From Mesorhizobium sp. LSJC280B00 (GTDB lineage: Bacteria > Pseudomonadota > Alphaproteobacteria > Rhizobiales > Rhizobiaceae): a stretch of DNA of 64,000 bases. This document shows, one piece after another, positions 35,731-44,445 of this stretch; position 1 is the stretch's first letter, and each line of letters opens with the position of its first letter. The position numbers and the translations under genes were made by a program. The stretch lies in assembly GCF_000502835.1 (NCBI RefSeq), contig NZ_AYVL01000018.1:239-64238 (forward strand), in the 5' to 3' direction. A model generated the notes under the pieces. It was not told where the DNA came from and searched no databases. It saw nothing but the letters and a program-made list of their open reading frames with translations.

Positions 35731-35910
35731 ATGTCTCTTGCATCCCATCTTGATGAGCTGCAGCGGAAACACGGCGACATCGAACGGGAAATCGACGATG
35801 CGATGACCCATCCGTCGGTAGACGACCTCGAAATCGTGAATCTCAAGCGGCGCAAGCTGGCGCTCAAGGACGAGATTGAAAAACTGAAGGCGAAACCGAC
35901 GACCCACTGA
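35731..35910 (+). CDS. DUF465 (YdcH-like) protein
   Basis: A 59-residue protein: starts MSLASHLDELQRKHGDIERE and ends with a conserved LKRRKLALKDEIEKLK helix. AAAGGGAG precedes the ATG. It is divergent from the DUF465 gene at 35288-35491; the two share the family pattern but little else. Confidence 0.85.
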   Translation: MSLASHLDELQRKHGDIEREIDDAMTHPSVDDLEIVNLKRRKLALKDEIEKLKAKPTTH

Positions 35911-36110
35911 AGCCCTTCCAGGACTAGAAGCGCCGCCCGGCGCGCGATCTTTCCGGTGGCATCGCTATGCTGCCGGAAACGCTCGCGGATTTGCGGCAAG
36001 CTGCCGTCTTGTTGTTTCCGATTTGCTGGGCCTGCGCGCCAGTCGCCATTGACAAGCCATCTTTGCTCCTCCACCTCATGCCCGGACCTTCAAGATTAAA
36101 GGCAGCCGGC

Positions 36111-37364
36111 ATGACCGGATATTTTTCCTCACCCTTCCCGCGCCGCAGGTCGGTCGGTGTCGACGTCGGCGGCGTGATGGTCGGCGGCGGCGCCCCAGTC
36201 GTCGTCCAGTCGATGACCAACACCGACACGGCCGATGTCGACCAGACGGTCGCGCAAGTGGCGGCCCTGCATCGCGCCGGCTCCGAGATCGTGCGCATAA
36301 CGGTCGATCGCGACGAAAGCGCTGCCGCCGTACCGGCCATCCGCGAGCGACTGGAGCGGCTCGGCATCGACGTGCCGCTGGTCGGCGATTTCCATTATAT
36401 CGGCCACAAGCTCCTGGCCGATCATCCGGCCTGCGCCGCGGCCTTGGCCAAGTACCGCATCAACCCCGGCAATGTCGGTTTCAAGGACAAGAAGGACCGG
36501 CAGTTCGCGGCAATCGTCGAGATGGCGATCCGATACGACAAGCCGGTGCGCATCGGCGTCAACTGGGGTTCGCTCGACCAGGAGCTGCTGACCCGGCTGA
36601 TGGATCACAACCAGGCCCAAGGCTTTCCGCTGACCGCGCAGGAAGTGACGCGCGAGGCAATCGTGCAATCGGCGATCCTGTCGGCCGAAATGGCCGAAGA
36701 GATCGGCCTTGCGCGCGAGAAAATCATCCTGTCGGCCAAGGTCAGCGGCGTGCAGGATCTGATCGCCGTCTACACCGAGCTTGCCACCCGATCCGACCAT
36801 GCGCTGCACCTCGGCCTGACGGAGGCCGGCATGGGCTCGAAAGGCATCGTCGCCTCGTCCGCTGCCATGGGCATCCTGCTCCAGCAAGGCATCGGCGACA
36901 CCATCCGCATCTCGCTGACGCCGGAGCCGAACGGCGACCGCACGCGCGAGGTGCAGGTGTCGCAGGAGCTGTTGCAGACCATGGGCTTCAGGCAGTTCGT
37001 GCCGATCGTCGCCGCCTGCCCTGGTTGCGGCCGCACGACCTCGACCGTGTTCCAGGAGCTTGCCCAGAACATCCAGGCCGACCTGCGCAAGAACATGCCG
37101 GTGTGGCGTGAACAATATCCCGGCGTCGAGAACCTCAAGGTCGCGGTGATGGGTTGCATCGTCAACGGTCCGGGCGAATCCAAACATGCCGATATCGGCA
37201 TTTCGCTGCCCGGCACCGGCGAGATGCCGACCGCCCCGGTATTCGTCGACGGCAAGAAGGCGGCGACGCTGCGCGGCCCATCGATTGCCGCGGATTTCGA
37301 GAAGATGGTCGCCGACTATATCGAACGGCGGTTCGGGCAGCACGACAAAGCCGCGGCGGAGTAG
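36111..37364 (+). CDS. ispG: 4-hydroxy-3-methylbut-2-enyl diphosphate synthase
   Basis: Iron-sulfur enzyme of the MEP isoprenoid pathway (GcpE), 417 residues, converting MEcPP to HMBPP. Cluster ligands are in ACPGCGR and in GCIVNGPGE, and the N-terminus has the VQSMTNTDT motif. The ATG at 36111 starts the conserved region; a frame open from 35967 has no better ribosome site. A lytic transglycosylase follows five bases later. Confidence 0.95.
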   Translation: MTGYFSSPFPRRRSVGVDVGGVMVGGGAPVVVQSMTNTDTADVDQTVAQVAALHRAGSEIVRITVDRDESAAAVPAIRERLERLGIDVPLVGDFHYIGHKLLADHPACAAALAKYRINPGNVGFKDKKDRQFAAIVEMAIRYDKPVRIGVNWGSLDQELLTRLMDHNQAQGFPLTAQEVTREAIVQSAILSAEMAEEIGLAREKIILSAKVSGVQDLIAVYTELATRSDHALHLGLTEAGMGSKGIVASSAAMGILLQQGIGDTIRISLTPEPNGDRTREVQVSQELLQTMGFRQFVPIVAACPGCGRTTSTVFQELAQNIQADLRKNMPVWREQYPGVENLKVAVMGCIVNGPGESKHADIGISLPGTGEMPTAPVFVDGKKAATLRGPSIAADFEKMVADYIERRFGQHDKAAAE

Positions 37365-37368
37365 TTGA

Positions 37369-38223
37369 ATGCGGCGTTTGCTCGGCGCGGCGCTGGTTCT
37401 CATTTGCGGGCTGATCTGGGCGACAGCCGTTCAGGCCGATCCACCACGGCCCGCCAAAAAGAAGCTGATCGACCAGGTTTGCAACCTGATCGAGGCCCAT
37501 GCCGACCGGAACGGGCTGCCCAGGGATTTCTTTGCCCGGCTGATCTGGAAGGAAAGCCGTTTCGATCCCAATGCGGTCAGCCCGGTCGGCGCCGAAGGCA
37601 TTGCCCAGTTCATGCCGGGCACCGCCAGGATGCGCGGGCTCGCCAATTCCTTCGACATTGAACAGGCGATCCCGGCCTCGGCAAAGTACCTCGCCGAAAT
37701 GAAATCCGGTTTCGGCAATCTGGGCCTCGCCGCAGCCGCCTACAACGCTGGCGAGACCCGGGTGTCGCGCTGGCTGAATTCCGGCGGCTTCTTGCCGATG
37801 GAGACCGAAAGCTACGTTCTGGACGTCATGGGCGAGCCGGCCGACAACTTCACCAATACCGCCTACGCCGGCGTCATCCGGCCGCTCGACAAGAAGGCGA
37901 GTTTCGCTGCCGCTTGCCGCGAGCTGCCGGTGATCATGTCCAGAACCGTGCCGATGTCGTCGATCAACATCAAGCCGTGGGGGGTGCAGGTGGCCGGCAA
38001 TTTCCGCCGCGCCGCGGCGCTCAACCAGTGGCTGAGAGTGAAAAGCCGGTTCCCGGCACTGCTTGCCGGCCACGATCCGGTGGTCAGCCGGGTACGTACC
38101 CCGATCGGTAGGCGCGGCATCTATGCCGTGCGGATCGGCGCCGATAGCAGAGCCAAGGCCGACACGATCTGCGACAAGCTGCAAAGCGTGGGCGGCGCAT
38201 GCATCGTGGTGCGCAATCGGTAA
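37369..38223 (+). CDS. Lytic murein transglycosylase (SLT family)
   Basis: Exported 284-residue protein with a signal peptide (about 1-23) and an SLT domain at about residues 40-150, catalytic Glu in IWKESRFDPNAVSP and the AAYNAGETRV motif. The C-terminal ~70 residues resemble a SPOR-like peptidoglycan-binding fold (weak). It probably trims or remodels peptidoglycan. It is transcribed with ispG. Confidence 0.88.
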   Translation: MRRLLGAALVLICGLIWATAVQADPPRPAKKKLIDQVCNLIEAHADRNGLPRDFFARLIWKESRFDPNAVSPVGAEGIAQFMPGTARMRGLANSFDIEQAIPASAKYLAEMKSGFGNLGLAAAAYNAGETRVSRWLNSGGFLPMETESYVLDVMGEPADNFTNTAYAGVIRPLDKKASFAAACRELPVIMSRTVPMSSINIKPWGVQVAGNFRRAAALNQWLRVKSRFPALLAGHDPVVSRVRTPIGRRGIYAVRIGADSRAKADTICDKLQSVGGACIVVRNR

Positions 38224-38383
38224 GCCATATGTCGGTGCGTTTCGCGCCATTGCTGCCATCTTGCTCCCCGTGGGCACTTCGTCCTCGACACGTGAATCAT
38301 ATTTTCGGCGAACCGTTAGCCAGGTCTTGCATCGTCGTCGATGCGGGGTAAGGTCCCCGCGATTTTTCGCGAAAGGGATCAGC

Positions 38384-39580
38384 ATGGCCGGCTTCAAGAC
38401 ACTGGACGACATCGGCAATATCAGCGGCAAGCGTGTGCTGGTGCGTGTCGACCTCAACGTTCCCGTCACCGAGGGCAAGGTCACCGACGCCACCCGCATC
38501 GAGCGCATTGCGCCGACCATCGCCGAGCTCTCCGGCAAGGGCGCCAAGGTCATCCTGCTTGCCCATTTCGGCCGGCCCAAGGATGGACCGGCGGCGGAAT
38601 TCTCGCTCGAGCCGATCGCCAAGGCGACGGCGGACGTGCTCGGCCGTCCGGTTGGCTTTGCCTCCGACTGCATCGGTGACAAGGCGGCAAATGCCGTTGC
38701 TGCCATGAATAACGGCGACGTGCTGCTGCTCGAGAACACCCGCTTCTACAAAGCTGAGGAGAAGAACGACCCGACCTTCACCGAAAAGCTCGCCGCCAAC
38801 GGCGACATCTTCGTCAACGACGCCTTCTCGGCTGCGCACCGCGCCCATTCGTCCACGGAAGGCCTGGCGAATGTGCTGCCGGCGTTCGCCGGGCGCACCA
38901 TGCAGGCCGAGCTCGATGCGCTGGAAAAGGGTCTCGGCAATCCTGTCCGTCCGGTTGTCGCCATCGTCGGCGGGGCCAAGGTCTCGACCAAGATCGACCT
39001 GTTGATGAACCTGGTGAAGAAGGTCGATGCGCTGGTCATCGGCGGCGGCATGGCCAACACGTTTCTCGCGGCACGCGGCACCGACGTCGGGAAATCCTTG
39101 TGCGAGCATGATCTCGCGACCACCGCCAAGCAGATCATGATCGAGGCGGCCGAGGCCGGCTGCGCCATCATCCTGCCCGCCGACGGCGTTGTCGCCAGGG
39201 AGTTCAGGGCCGGCGCCGTCAGCGAGACCGTCGCCATAGCAGACGTGCCGGCCGACGGCATGATCCTCGACGTCGGCGCAAAGACCGTGAAAACCATTGC
39301 CGAATGGATCGACCGCGCCGCGACGCTGGTCTGGAACGGGCCGCTCGGCGCCTTCGAGATCGAGCCATTCGACCACGCAACGGTGGCGACGGCCAGGCAC
39401 GCGGCAGCGCGCACCAGGGCCGGCAGACTGATCTCGGTCGCTGGCGGCGGCGACACGGTGGCGGCGCTCAACCATGCCGGCGTCAGCGATGATTTCACCT
39501 ATGTCTCGACGGCCGGCGGCGCTTTCCTCGAATGGATGGAAGGCAAGCCCTTGCCCGGCGTCGACGTATTGAAGCGCTGA
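38384..39580 (+). CDS. pgk: Phosphoglycerate kinase
   Basis: Interconverts 1,3-bisphosphoglycerate and 3-phosphoglycerate. Motifs are VDLNVP, ILLAHFGRPKDGP, the GGAKVSTKI segment and the C-terminal GGGDT. AAAGGGA precedes the ATG at 38384, giving the normal 398 residues; the longer frame upstream overlaps the transglycosylase. Class I aldolase follows on the same strand. The usual partner gap is on the opposite strand 17 kb away. Confidence 0.95.
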   Translation: MAGFKTLDDIGNISGKRVLVRVDLNVPVTEGKVTDATRIERIAPTIAELSGKGAKVILLAHFGRPKDGPAAEFSLEPIAKATADVLGRPVGFASDCIGDKAANAVAAMNNGDVLLLENTRFYKAEEKNDPTFTEKLAANGDIFVNDAFSAAHRAHSSTEGLANVLPAFAGRTMQAELDALEKGLGNPVRPVVAIVGGAKVSTKIDLLMNLVKKVDALVIGGGMANTFLAARGTDVGKSLCEHDLATTAKQIMIEAAEAGCAIILPADGVVAREFRAGAVSETVAIADVPADGMILDVGAKTVKTIAEWIDRAATLVWNGPLGAFEIEPFDHATVATARHAAARTRAGRLISVAGGGDTVAALNHAGVSDDFTYVSTAGGAFLEWMEGKPLPGVDVLKR

Positions 39581-39720
39581 GCGCGGCCGCAAGAGCAGCG
39601 CGAAGGAGTGCGCCCGCGACTTTCAATCGATTCGCGCTTGTTTGACGAAATGGTTCGACTTGAACCTGCGTTGCTCTGGTGGTCTGCTGGGCGCGGATCA
39701 ATTCTTTCAGGAGAAGCACG

Positions 39721-40746
39721 ATGAGCGAACGTCTCGAGGACATTGCCGCCGCGATGGTGGCCAATGGCAAGGGCCTGCTGGCTGCCGACGAGAGCTCCGG
39801 CACCATCAAGAAGCGCTTCGACGTCATCGGTGTCGAGTCGACCGCCGACAGTCGCCGCGACTATCGCGAGATGATGTTCCGCGCCAGCGATGCAATGACC
39901 AAGTACATTTCCGGCGTCATCCTCTACGACGAGACCATTCACCAGAAGGCCGCCGACGGCACACCGCTGGTCGACATCATCAAGGCATCAGGCGCTATCC
40001 CCGGCATCAAGGTCGACGCCGGCGCCAAGCCGCTGGCCGGCTTTCCCGGCGACACCATCACCGAGGGCCTCGACGGCCTGCGCGAACGCCTTGCCGACTA
40101 TTACAAGCTCGGCGCCCGCTTTGCCAAATGGCGCGCGGTGATCGACATCGATGTTGCCAAGGGCTTGCCTTCCGCCACCTCGATCGGCTCGAACGCCCAT
40201 GCGCTCGCCCGTTACGCCGCGCTTTGCCAGGAGGCCGGCATCGTGCCGATCGTCGAGCCGGAGGTGCTGATGGACGGCGCCCACGACATCGACACCTGCT
40301 ACGAGATCAGCAAGGCGACGCTGACAAAGTTGTACACCGAGCTCTATGCGGCCCGCGTCGTGCTCGAAGGCACCATCCTGAAACCGAACATGGTCCTTGC
40401 CGGCAAGAAATCGGGCAAGGTCAGCAGCCCCGAGGAAGTCGCCGAAAAGACCATAAAACTGTTCCGCGAGACGGTGCCGGCGGCGATTGGAGGCATCGCC
40501 TTCCTTTCGGGCGGACAATCGGACGAGCAGGCGACCGCCAACCTCAATGCCATCAACGCCATCGGCCCGCATCCGTGGAAGCTGACCTTCTCCTACGGCC
40601 GCGCCTTGCAGGCCGCTCCGCAGAAGGCCTGGGGCGGCAAGGCAGCGAACGTCGCCGCCGCGCAGGCCGCCTTCGCCCATCGCGCCCACATGAACCATCT
40701 GGCAGCGCTTGGACAATGGCAGCCGACGCTTGAGCAAGCCGCCTGA
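39721..40746 (+). CDS. fbaB: Fructose-bisphosphate aldolase, class I
   Basis: Cleaves fructose-1,6-bisphosphate using a Schiff-base lysine, here in EGTILKPNMV. The 341-residue chain also has LAADESSGTIKKRF at the N-terminus. GGAGAAG precedes the ATG at 39721. It follows pgk after 140 bases and ends before a strong hairpin. Confidence 0.93.
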   Translation: MSERLEDIAAAMVANGKGLLAADESSGTIKKRFDVIGVESTADSRRDYREMMFRASDAMTKYISGVILYDETIHQKAADGTPLVDIIKASGAIPGIKVDAGAKPLAGFPGDTITEGLDGLRERLADYYKLGARFAKWRAVIDIDVAKGLPSATSIGSNAHALARYAALCQEAGIVPIVEPEVLMDGAHDIDTCYEISKATLTKLYTELYAARVVLEGTILKPNMVLAGKKSGKVSSPEEVAEKTIKLFRETVPAAIGGIAFLSGGQSDEQATANLNAINAIGPHPWKLTFSYGRALQAAPQKAWGGKAANVAAAQAAFAHRAHMNHLAALGQWQPTLEQAA

Positions 40747-40770
40747 CGGAATTCAGGTTGCGTTCCCTCC

Positions 40771-40799
40771 GACCCGGGCCATGTGCCCGGGTTCGTTTG
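40771..40799 (+). terminator. Terminator after fbaB
   Basis: ACCCGGGC/GCCCGGGT stem with a five-base loop and a short TTCGTTT tail, 25 bases past the stop. Confidence 0.65.
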
Positions 40800-40896
40800 A
40801 AAGCAGCAAGGTCTGCAATTTCCTGCTACTGAAAATGCAGCTCGGTGTCGGTATTCCTCGCTGCCGAACGTCCTCCGTGAAAAGAGGAGCAGACCG

Positions 40897-41637
40897 ATGC
40901 CAAACAACAAGACCGTTTCGCAGGAAGAGTGGTTTCAGGCGCACAAGGCGCATCTGGCGCGCGAAAAGGAATTGACGCGCTTTCGCGACCGCGTCGCCGC
41001 CGAACGCCGCGAACTGCCGTGGCTGAAGATCCGCAAGGACTATGTCTTCGAGACCGAGCAAGGGCCAAAGAAACTGCCCGACCTGTTCGGCGGCAACAGC
41101 CAGCTGATCGTCTACCATTTCATGTTCGGGCCGGGCGCCGATTATCGTTGCGAGGGCTGCTCGTTCCTTGCCGACCACATTGACGGTGCCAACCAGCATC
41201 TCAGGCACCACGACGTCTCGCTCGTGGTGGTGGCGCGGGCGCCGCTGGCCGAGCTTCTGCCCTACAAGCAGCGCATGGGCTGGAAATTCGACTGGGTGTC
41301 GTCGTACGCTTCGGACTTCAACTTCGACATGCAGGTGTCATTCACCGACAAGCAGATCGCGGCCGGCGACACGACCTACAATTTCGAGCGGCGCGCGCGG
41401 CAATCGAAGGATCTTCCCGGCACCAGCGTGTTCTATCGCGACGAGAAAGGCGACATCTTCCTGACTTTTATCTCGCGCTCCAGAGGCGGCGATCCGCTGA
41501 TCGGCGCCTATCACTATCTCGACCTGACGCCGAAGGGTCGCAACGAAACCGGTCCCCACCATAGCCTGGTGGACTGGGTGCGGCTGCACGACGAATATGC
41601 GGATACGCCCGAAATGCAGGACAGCTGCTGCCATTGA
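40897..41637 (+). CDS. DUF899 thioredoxin-like protein
   Basis: A 246-residue DUF899 protein, a thioredoxin-fold family of unknown function. The CxxC-like CEGCSFLADH segment and the FMFGPGADY stretch before it are typical. It ends in a Cys-Cys-His tail. GAGGAG precedes the ATG closely. No functional partner is evident nearby. Confidence 0.87.
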   Translation: MPNNKTVSQEEWFQAHKAHLAREKELTRFRDRVAAERRELPWLKIRKDYVFETEQGPKKLPDLFGGNSQLIVYHFMFGPGADYRCEGCSFLADHIDGANQHLRHHDVSLVVVARAPLAELLPYKQRMGWKFDWVSSYASDFNFDMQVSFTDKQIAAGDTTYNFERRARQSKDLPGTSVFYRDEKGDIFLTFISRSRGGDPLIGAYHYLDLTPKGRNETGPHHSLVDWVRLHDEYADTPEMQDSCCH

Positions 41638-41719
41638 CGACAGGCGGTCACCCAAGGTCTTTCGTCTTCGGCTCGACATGCGCTAAGTGCTGTTCGCTAT
41701 GCCCTAAAAGGGACTTGCC

Positions 41720-42451
41720 ATGCGGCGCTTTCCGACCCTTCTCACCTGGCTCGCCTTTCCGGTCTATGTCTGGCAAGGACTTGGCGTGCGTCGCCGCACC
41801 GCCCGCATGCTGCCGGCACAAGGTCCGGTCATGCACGAGATATCTGGCCTGGCGCCAGCAATCTCGGTTCTGGTGCTTGGCGATTCCTCCGCCGCCTCGG
41901 TAGGCATCGGCAATTCCGAAAACGGATTGGCCGCGCAACTGGCAGTTCTGATTGCGCAACGCACCGGCCGCACCGTGCGCTGGCGGGCGGCCGGCTTCAA
42001 CTCGGCAACCTCTGGCCAGATCCGCGATCATGTGCTGCCCAATCTATCGGCCGATCCGTGGACGCATATCGTGCTGGCCATCGGTACCAACGACACCAAG
42101 AATTTTCATTCGGTACCGCGCTTCAAGCGCGAGTTTGGCGGCCTGCTCTACGCGCTGCGCGCCAAATGGCCGGAAGCGCGCGTCGTGTGGTCGCCGGTGC
42201 TGGAGTTCACCCGGGCTCCGGCAATGCCGCCGCTGCTCGGCAAGATCCTCGAAATCCGCGCCGTCGAAATGAACCGGATGGGCGAGCGCCTTTGCCTCGA
42301 ACGCGGCGCCATACCGGCGCCCCGGCTGCCGATCACGGATGCCGATGCCGGCTTCGCATCGGATGGATTTCACGCTTCGGAAGCCGGCTACCGAGCCTGG
42401 GCGGAACATCTGGTCAGCCTGGTGCTCGCCAACGAACCGGGCGTCGCGTAG
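41720..42451 (+). CDS. SGNH/GDSL hydrolase
   Basis: Hydrolase of 243 residues with the SGNH blocks: GDSSAAS (nucleophile Ser), GFNSATS, GTND and DGFHAS (Asp-His). A hydrophobic N-terminus (about residues 7-22) may be a leader or anchor. Likely an esterase or lipase; substrate unknown. Confidence 0.87.
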   Translation: MRRFPTLLTWLAFPVYVWQGLGVRRRTARMLPAQGPVMHEISGLAPAISVLVLGDSSAASVGIGNSENGLAAQLAVLIAQRTGRTVRWRAAGFNSATSGQIRDHVLPNLSADPWTHIVLAIGTNDTKNFHSVPRFKREFGGLLYALRAKWPEARVVWSPVLEFTRAPAMPPLLGKILEIRAVEMNRMGERLCLERGAIPAPRLPITDADAGFASDGFHASEAGYRAWAEHLVSLVLANEPGVA

Positions 42452-42464
42452 CGGGCCGCCCGCA

Positions 42465-42571
42465 CTAAAGCGCGTCGCATTCGATTGGCCTCATCCGACG
42501 CGCTTCAGGTCCTTATTTTTATGCATGTCATTGTCGCAAAACCGCTGCACACTTTTGCGCGACATGCATTA
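42465..42571 (-). repeat. 107-base double-hairpin repeat, copy 1
   Basis: Contains two palindromic halves: ATGCATGTCG/CGACATGCAT-type ends with inner CGCAAAA/TTTTGCG, and CTAAAGCGCGTCGC/GCGACGCGCTTTAG-type ends. About 93 of 107 positions match, by eye, the inverted copy at 63758-63864. Its end supplies the TAA of the adjacent 53-residue protein. Confidence 0.88.
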
Positions 42572-42730
42572 CGTCCAGTGCCCGAGCACCGCCGTAATCG
42601 AAATCGCCGCCATCGCCAGCAGCGCCAGCTTCCAGAAATCGCTGCGCCGCTTCAGCCCGGGCCAGCCGAGCGGCTTGATGAGCTGGATGACCATCATGAA
42701 GATGATGACGAGCGCGAGAAATTTCGACAT
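42569..42730 (-). CDS. Small membrane protein (53 residues), unrecognised
   Basis: Opens MSKFLALVIIFMMVIQLIKP, with an AAAGG before the ATG, and continues with a polar middle (KRRSDFWK) and a second hydrophobic stretch ending VLGHWT. Two membrane helices are likely. I do not recognise the family with certainty. The stop codon lies within the first bases of the 107-base repeat. Confidence 0.7.
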   Translation of the reverse strand: MSKFLALVIIFMMVIQLIKPLGWPGLKRRSDFWKLALLAMAAISITAVLGHWT

Positions 42731-42865
42731 GCAGCCTTTGATCAGCATCGCGGCTGGCTGTCAAAGCGGCTCCGGGATCGCCGGCTTCCACTGCGGCAAG
42801 CCTCTTTTCAGCACTGCCTTGTCACTTCGATGGATAAATCGGAACGCCGGTCATGAGAGCCGCAC

Positions 42866-42907
42866 CCTCCTGACAGACTGCTGTCAGCAGGGGTGTGCGA
42901 TAGTGCC
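42866..42907 (+). promoter_or_regulatory. Palindromic operator/promoter P1
   Basis: CTGACAG-ACTG-CTGTCAG (42870-42887) followed by GATAGTGC (42899-42906), 27 bases before the DUF1127-like start. The same layout occurs at 43163-43204, suggesting one shared regulator, probably the WYL protein downstream. Confidence 0.6.
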
Positions 42908-42932
42908 TGCATCGAAAGAGAGGAGACCAGCC

Positions 42933-43100
42933 ATGAACGGTATTACCATTCTGCGTAGCGTGCAGCACTATGTCGGCAAGATCCGGACGATCCGCAATGA
43001 GATCCGCACCCAGCGATTCATGAACACCCTGCCGGCGGACATCCGCAAGGATATTGGTTGGCCGGACATGTATGGCGACCGCCGCAATGGCGGCAATTGA
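42933..43100 (+). CDS. DUF1127-like small protein
   Basis: A 55-residue protein with a basic helix and the TLPADIRKDIGWPD segment that recalls DUF1127. AGAGGAG precedes the ATG at 42933. It is preceded by palindrome P1. Rhizobial DUF1127 proteins often act in stress responses or RNA binding, but this one is only a relative. Confidence 0.75.
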   Translation: MNGITILRSVQHYVGKIRTIRNEIRTQRFMNTLPADIRKDIGWPDMYGDRRNGGN

Positions 43101-43162
43101 GGCAAGCTTTCTGCGTGGCGTTTGGATGCGACCTGGCGACGAGCTGAAATGGGCATGCTGAA

Positions 43163-43204
43163 GCCTCCTGACAGTATGGTGTCAGGAGGCTCGTGCCATA
43201 GTGC
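43163..43204 (+). promoter_or_regulatory. Palindromic operator/promoter P2
   Basis: Perfect 11-base arms, GCCTCCTGACA (43163-43173) and TGTCAGGAGGC (43180-43190), six-base spacer, followed by CATAGTGC (43197-43204), as in P1. It precedes the operon that ends in the WYL regulator, so autoregulation is likely. Confidence 0.65.
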
Positions 43205-43241
43205 GATGGCCGCCGGAGCCGGATGCCCGAGAGGACGATCG

Positions 43242-43649
43242 ATGAAAAGCTGGAACGACAGGCTGAACACGCCTGGCATCAACGGCATAAGACCGTCGCC
43301 ACGCACCATCGGCGACGTCGTCGAAGGCCAGCCGATGCTGGTTCCTACAGCTCGCCAGGTCCATGCATTCATCCGCTCCATCCCCGAAGGCATGGACATG
43401 AATATCCGCGCTTTGCGCACCGCTCTCGCCATCGAGCACGATGCCGAGATGACATGTCCGGTCACCATCGGCTATCATCTGCGCACCGTCGCCGAGGCCG
43501 CCAACGAGGATCTTGAGCGTGGTATGGCGCTGGGCGACGTTGCGCCGTTCTGGCGGGTGGTCGACGCAAACACGCCGACAACGAGGAAATTGTCCTTCGG
43601 CGCGGCCTTCGTCGCCGCGCAGCGCAAGCGCGAAGGGCTGGAACGATAG
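43242..43649 (+). CDS. Hypothetical protein in the WYL regulator operon
   Basis: A 135-residue cytoplasmic protein. GAGAGGA precedes the ATG at 43242. The middle (VHAFIRSIPEGMDMNIRALRTALA) faintly recalls alkyltransferase-like DNA-binding domains, but no catalytic Cys motif is seen and the resemblance is weak. It lies between operator P2 and the WYL regulator 18 bases later, so it is probably controlled by, or works with, that regulator. Confidence 0.7.
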   Translation: MKSWNDRLNTPGINGIRPSPRTIGDVVEGQPMLVPTARQVHAFIRSIPEGMDMNIRALRTALAIEHDAEMTCPVTIGYHLRTVAEAANEDLERGMALGDVAPFWRVVDANTPTTRKLSFGAAFVAAQRKREGLER

Positions 43650-43667
43650 ACGCCGAGGGACCATACG

Positions 43668-44387
43668 ATGCGCCGCGCCGACAGGCTCTTCCAGATCGTG
43701 CAGCATCTGCGTGGTGGTCGTCTGGTCACCGCTCAGAAGCTGGGCACGTGGCTCGAGGTTTCCGAGCGGACGATCTATCGCGACATCGCAGACCTGCAGT
43801 CGACCGGCGTGCCGATCGACGGCGAGGCCGGTGTCGGGTACATGATGAGGGAGGGTTTCGACCTTCCGCCGCTGATGTTCACGCGTGACGAGATCGTCGC
43901 GCTGGTCGCCGGCGCCCGCATGGTGCGCGCGTTTGGTGGCGCGGCCATGGCGCGAGCCGCCGACGAGGCGCTGGTCAAGATAGGCGCCGTGTTGCCCGAC
44001 GCCGAAAAGGACCGCATCGCCCGTACCGAGATCCACACGCCGATGTGGGTGGTAAGCGATGCCGCCCGCGAAGCCATCGACCTGATCGAGCGGTCCATCG
44101 AGAAACGTCAGGTGCTGACCATCGACTATTCGGATGAGGCCGGCCGCAGCACCGCGCGCGACATCCGCCCGCTCGGCCTGTGGTTCTGGGGCAAGGTGTG
44201 GACCTTGGTCGCCTGGTGTGAGATGCGCGGCGATTTCCGCGCCTTCCGCATCGACCGCATCGCCTCGGTGGTCATCGCCGGCCGCACCTTCAAGCCGGAG
44301 CGCGGCAAGCAGCTCGCCGATTTCTATCGCGCGGTGGAGCGCAGCGAGGATTACGGCATGGCGCCGGACCGGGCGGCGCGAAGCTGA
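43668..44387 (+). CDS. YafY-type HTH/WYL-domain transcriptional regulator
   Basis: A 239-residue regulator: HTH_11 domain at residues 1-60 (RADRLFQIVQHLRGGRLVTAQKLGTWLEVSERTIYRDIADL) and a WYL domain around residues 135-210 with GLWFWGKVWTLVAWCE and FRAFRIDRI. WYL domains sense ligands such as nucleic acids or small molecules. It is last in its operon and is followed by a strong terminator. Confidence 0.92.
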   Translation: MRRADRLFQIVQHLRGGRLVTAQKLGTWLEVSERTIYRDIADLQSTGVPIDGEAGVGYMMREGFDLPPLMFTRDEIVALVAGARMVRAFGGAAMARAADEALVKIGAVLPDAEKDRIARTEIHTPMWVVSDAAREAIDLIERSIEKRQVLTIDYSDEAGRSTARDIRPLGLWFWGKVWTLVAWCEMRGDFRAFRIDRIASVVIAGRTFKPERGKQLADFYRAVERSEDYGMAPDRAARS

Positions 44388-44400
44388 CACGGAAGATCAC

Positions 44401-44430
44401 AAAAAAGCCCGCTTGAAAGCGGGCTTTTTG
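44401..44430. terminator. Bidirectional terminator between WYL regulator and trcR
   Basis: AAGCCCGCTT/AAGCGGGCTT stem with A-run on one side and TTTTTG on the other, so it can act on both strands between convergent genes. Confidence 0.93.
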
Positions 44431-44445
44431 TTTTGGATGCCAGAC

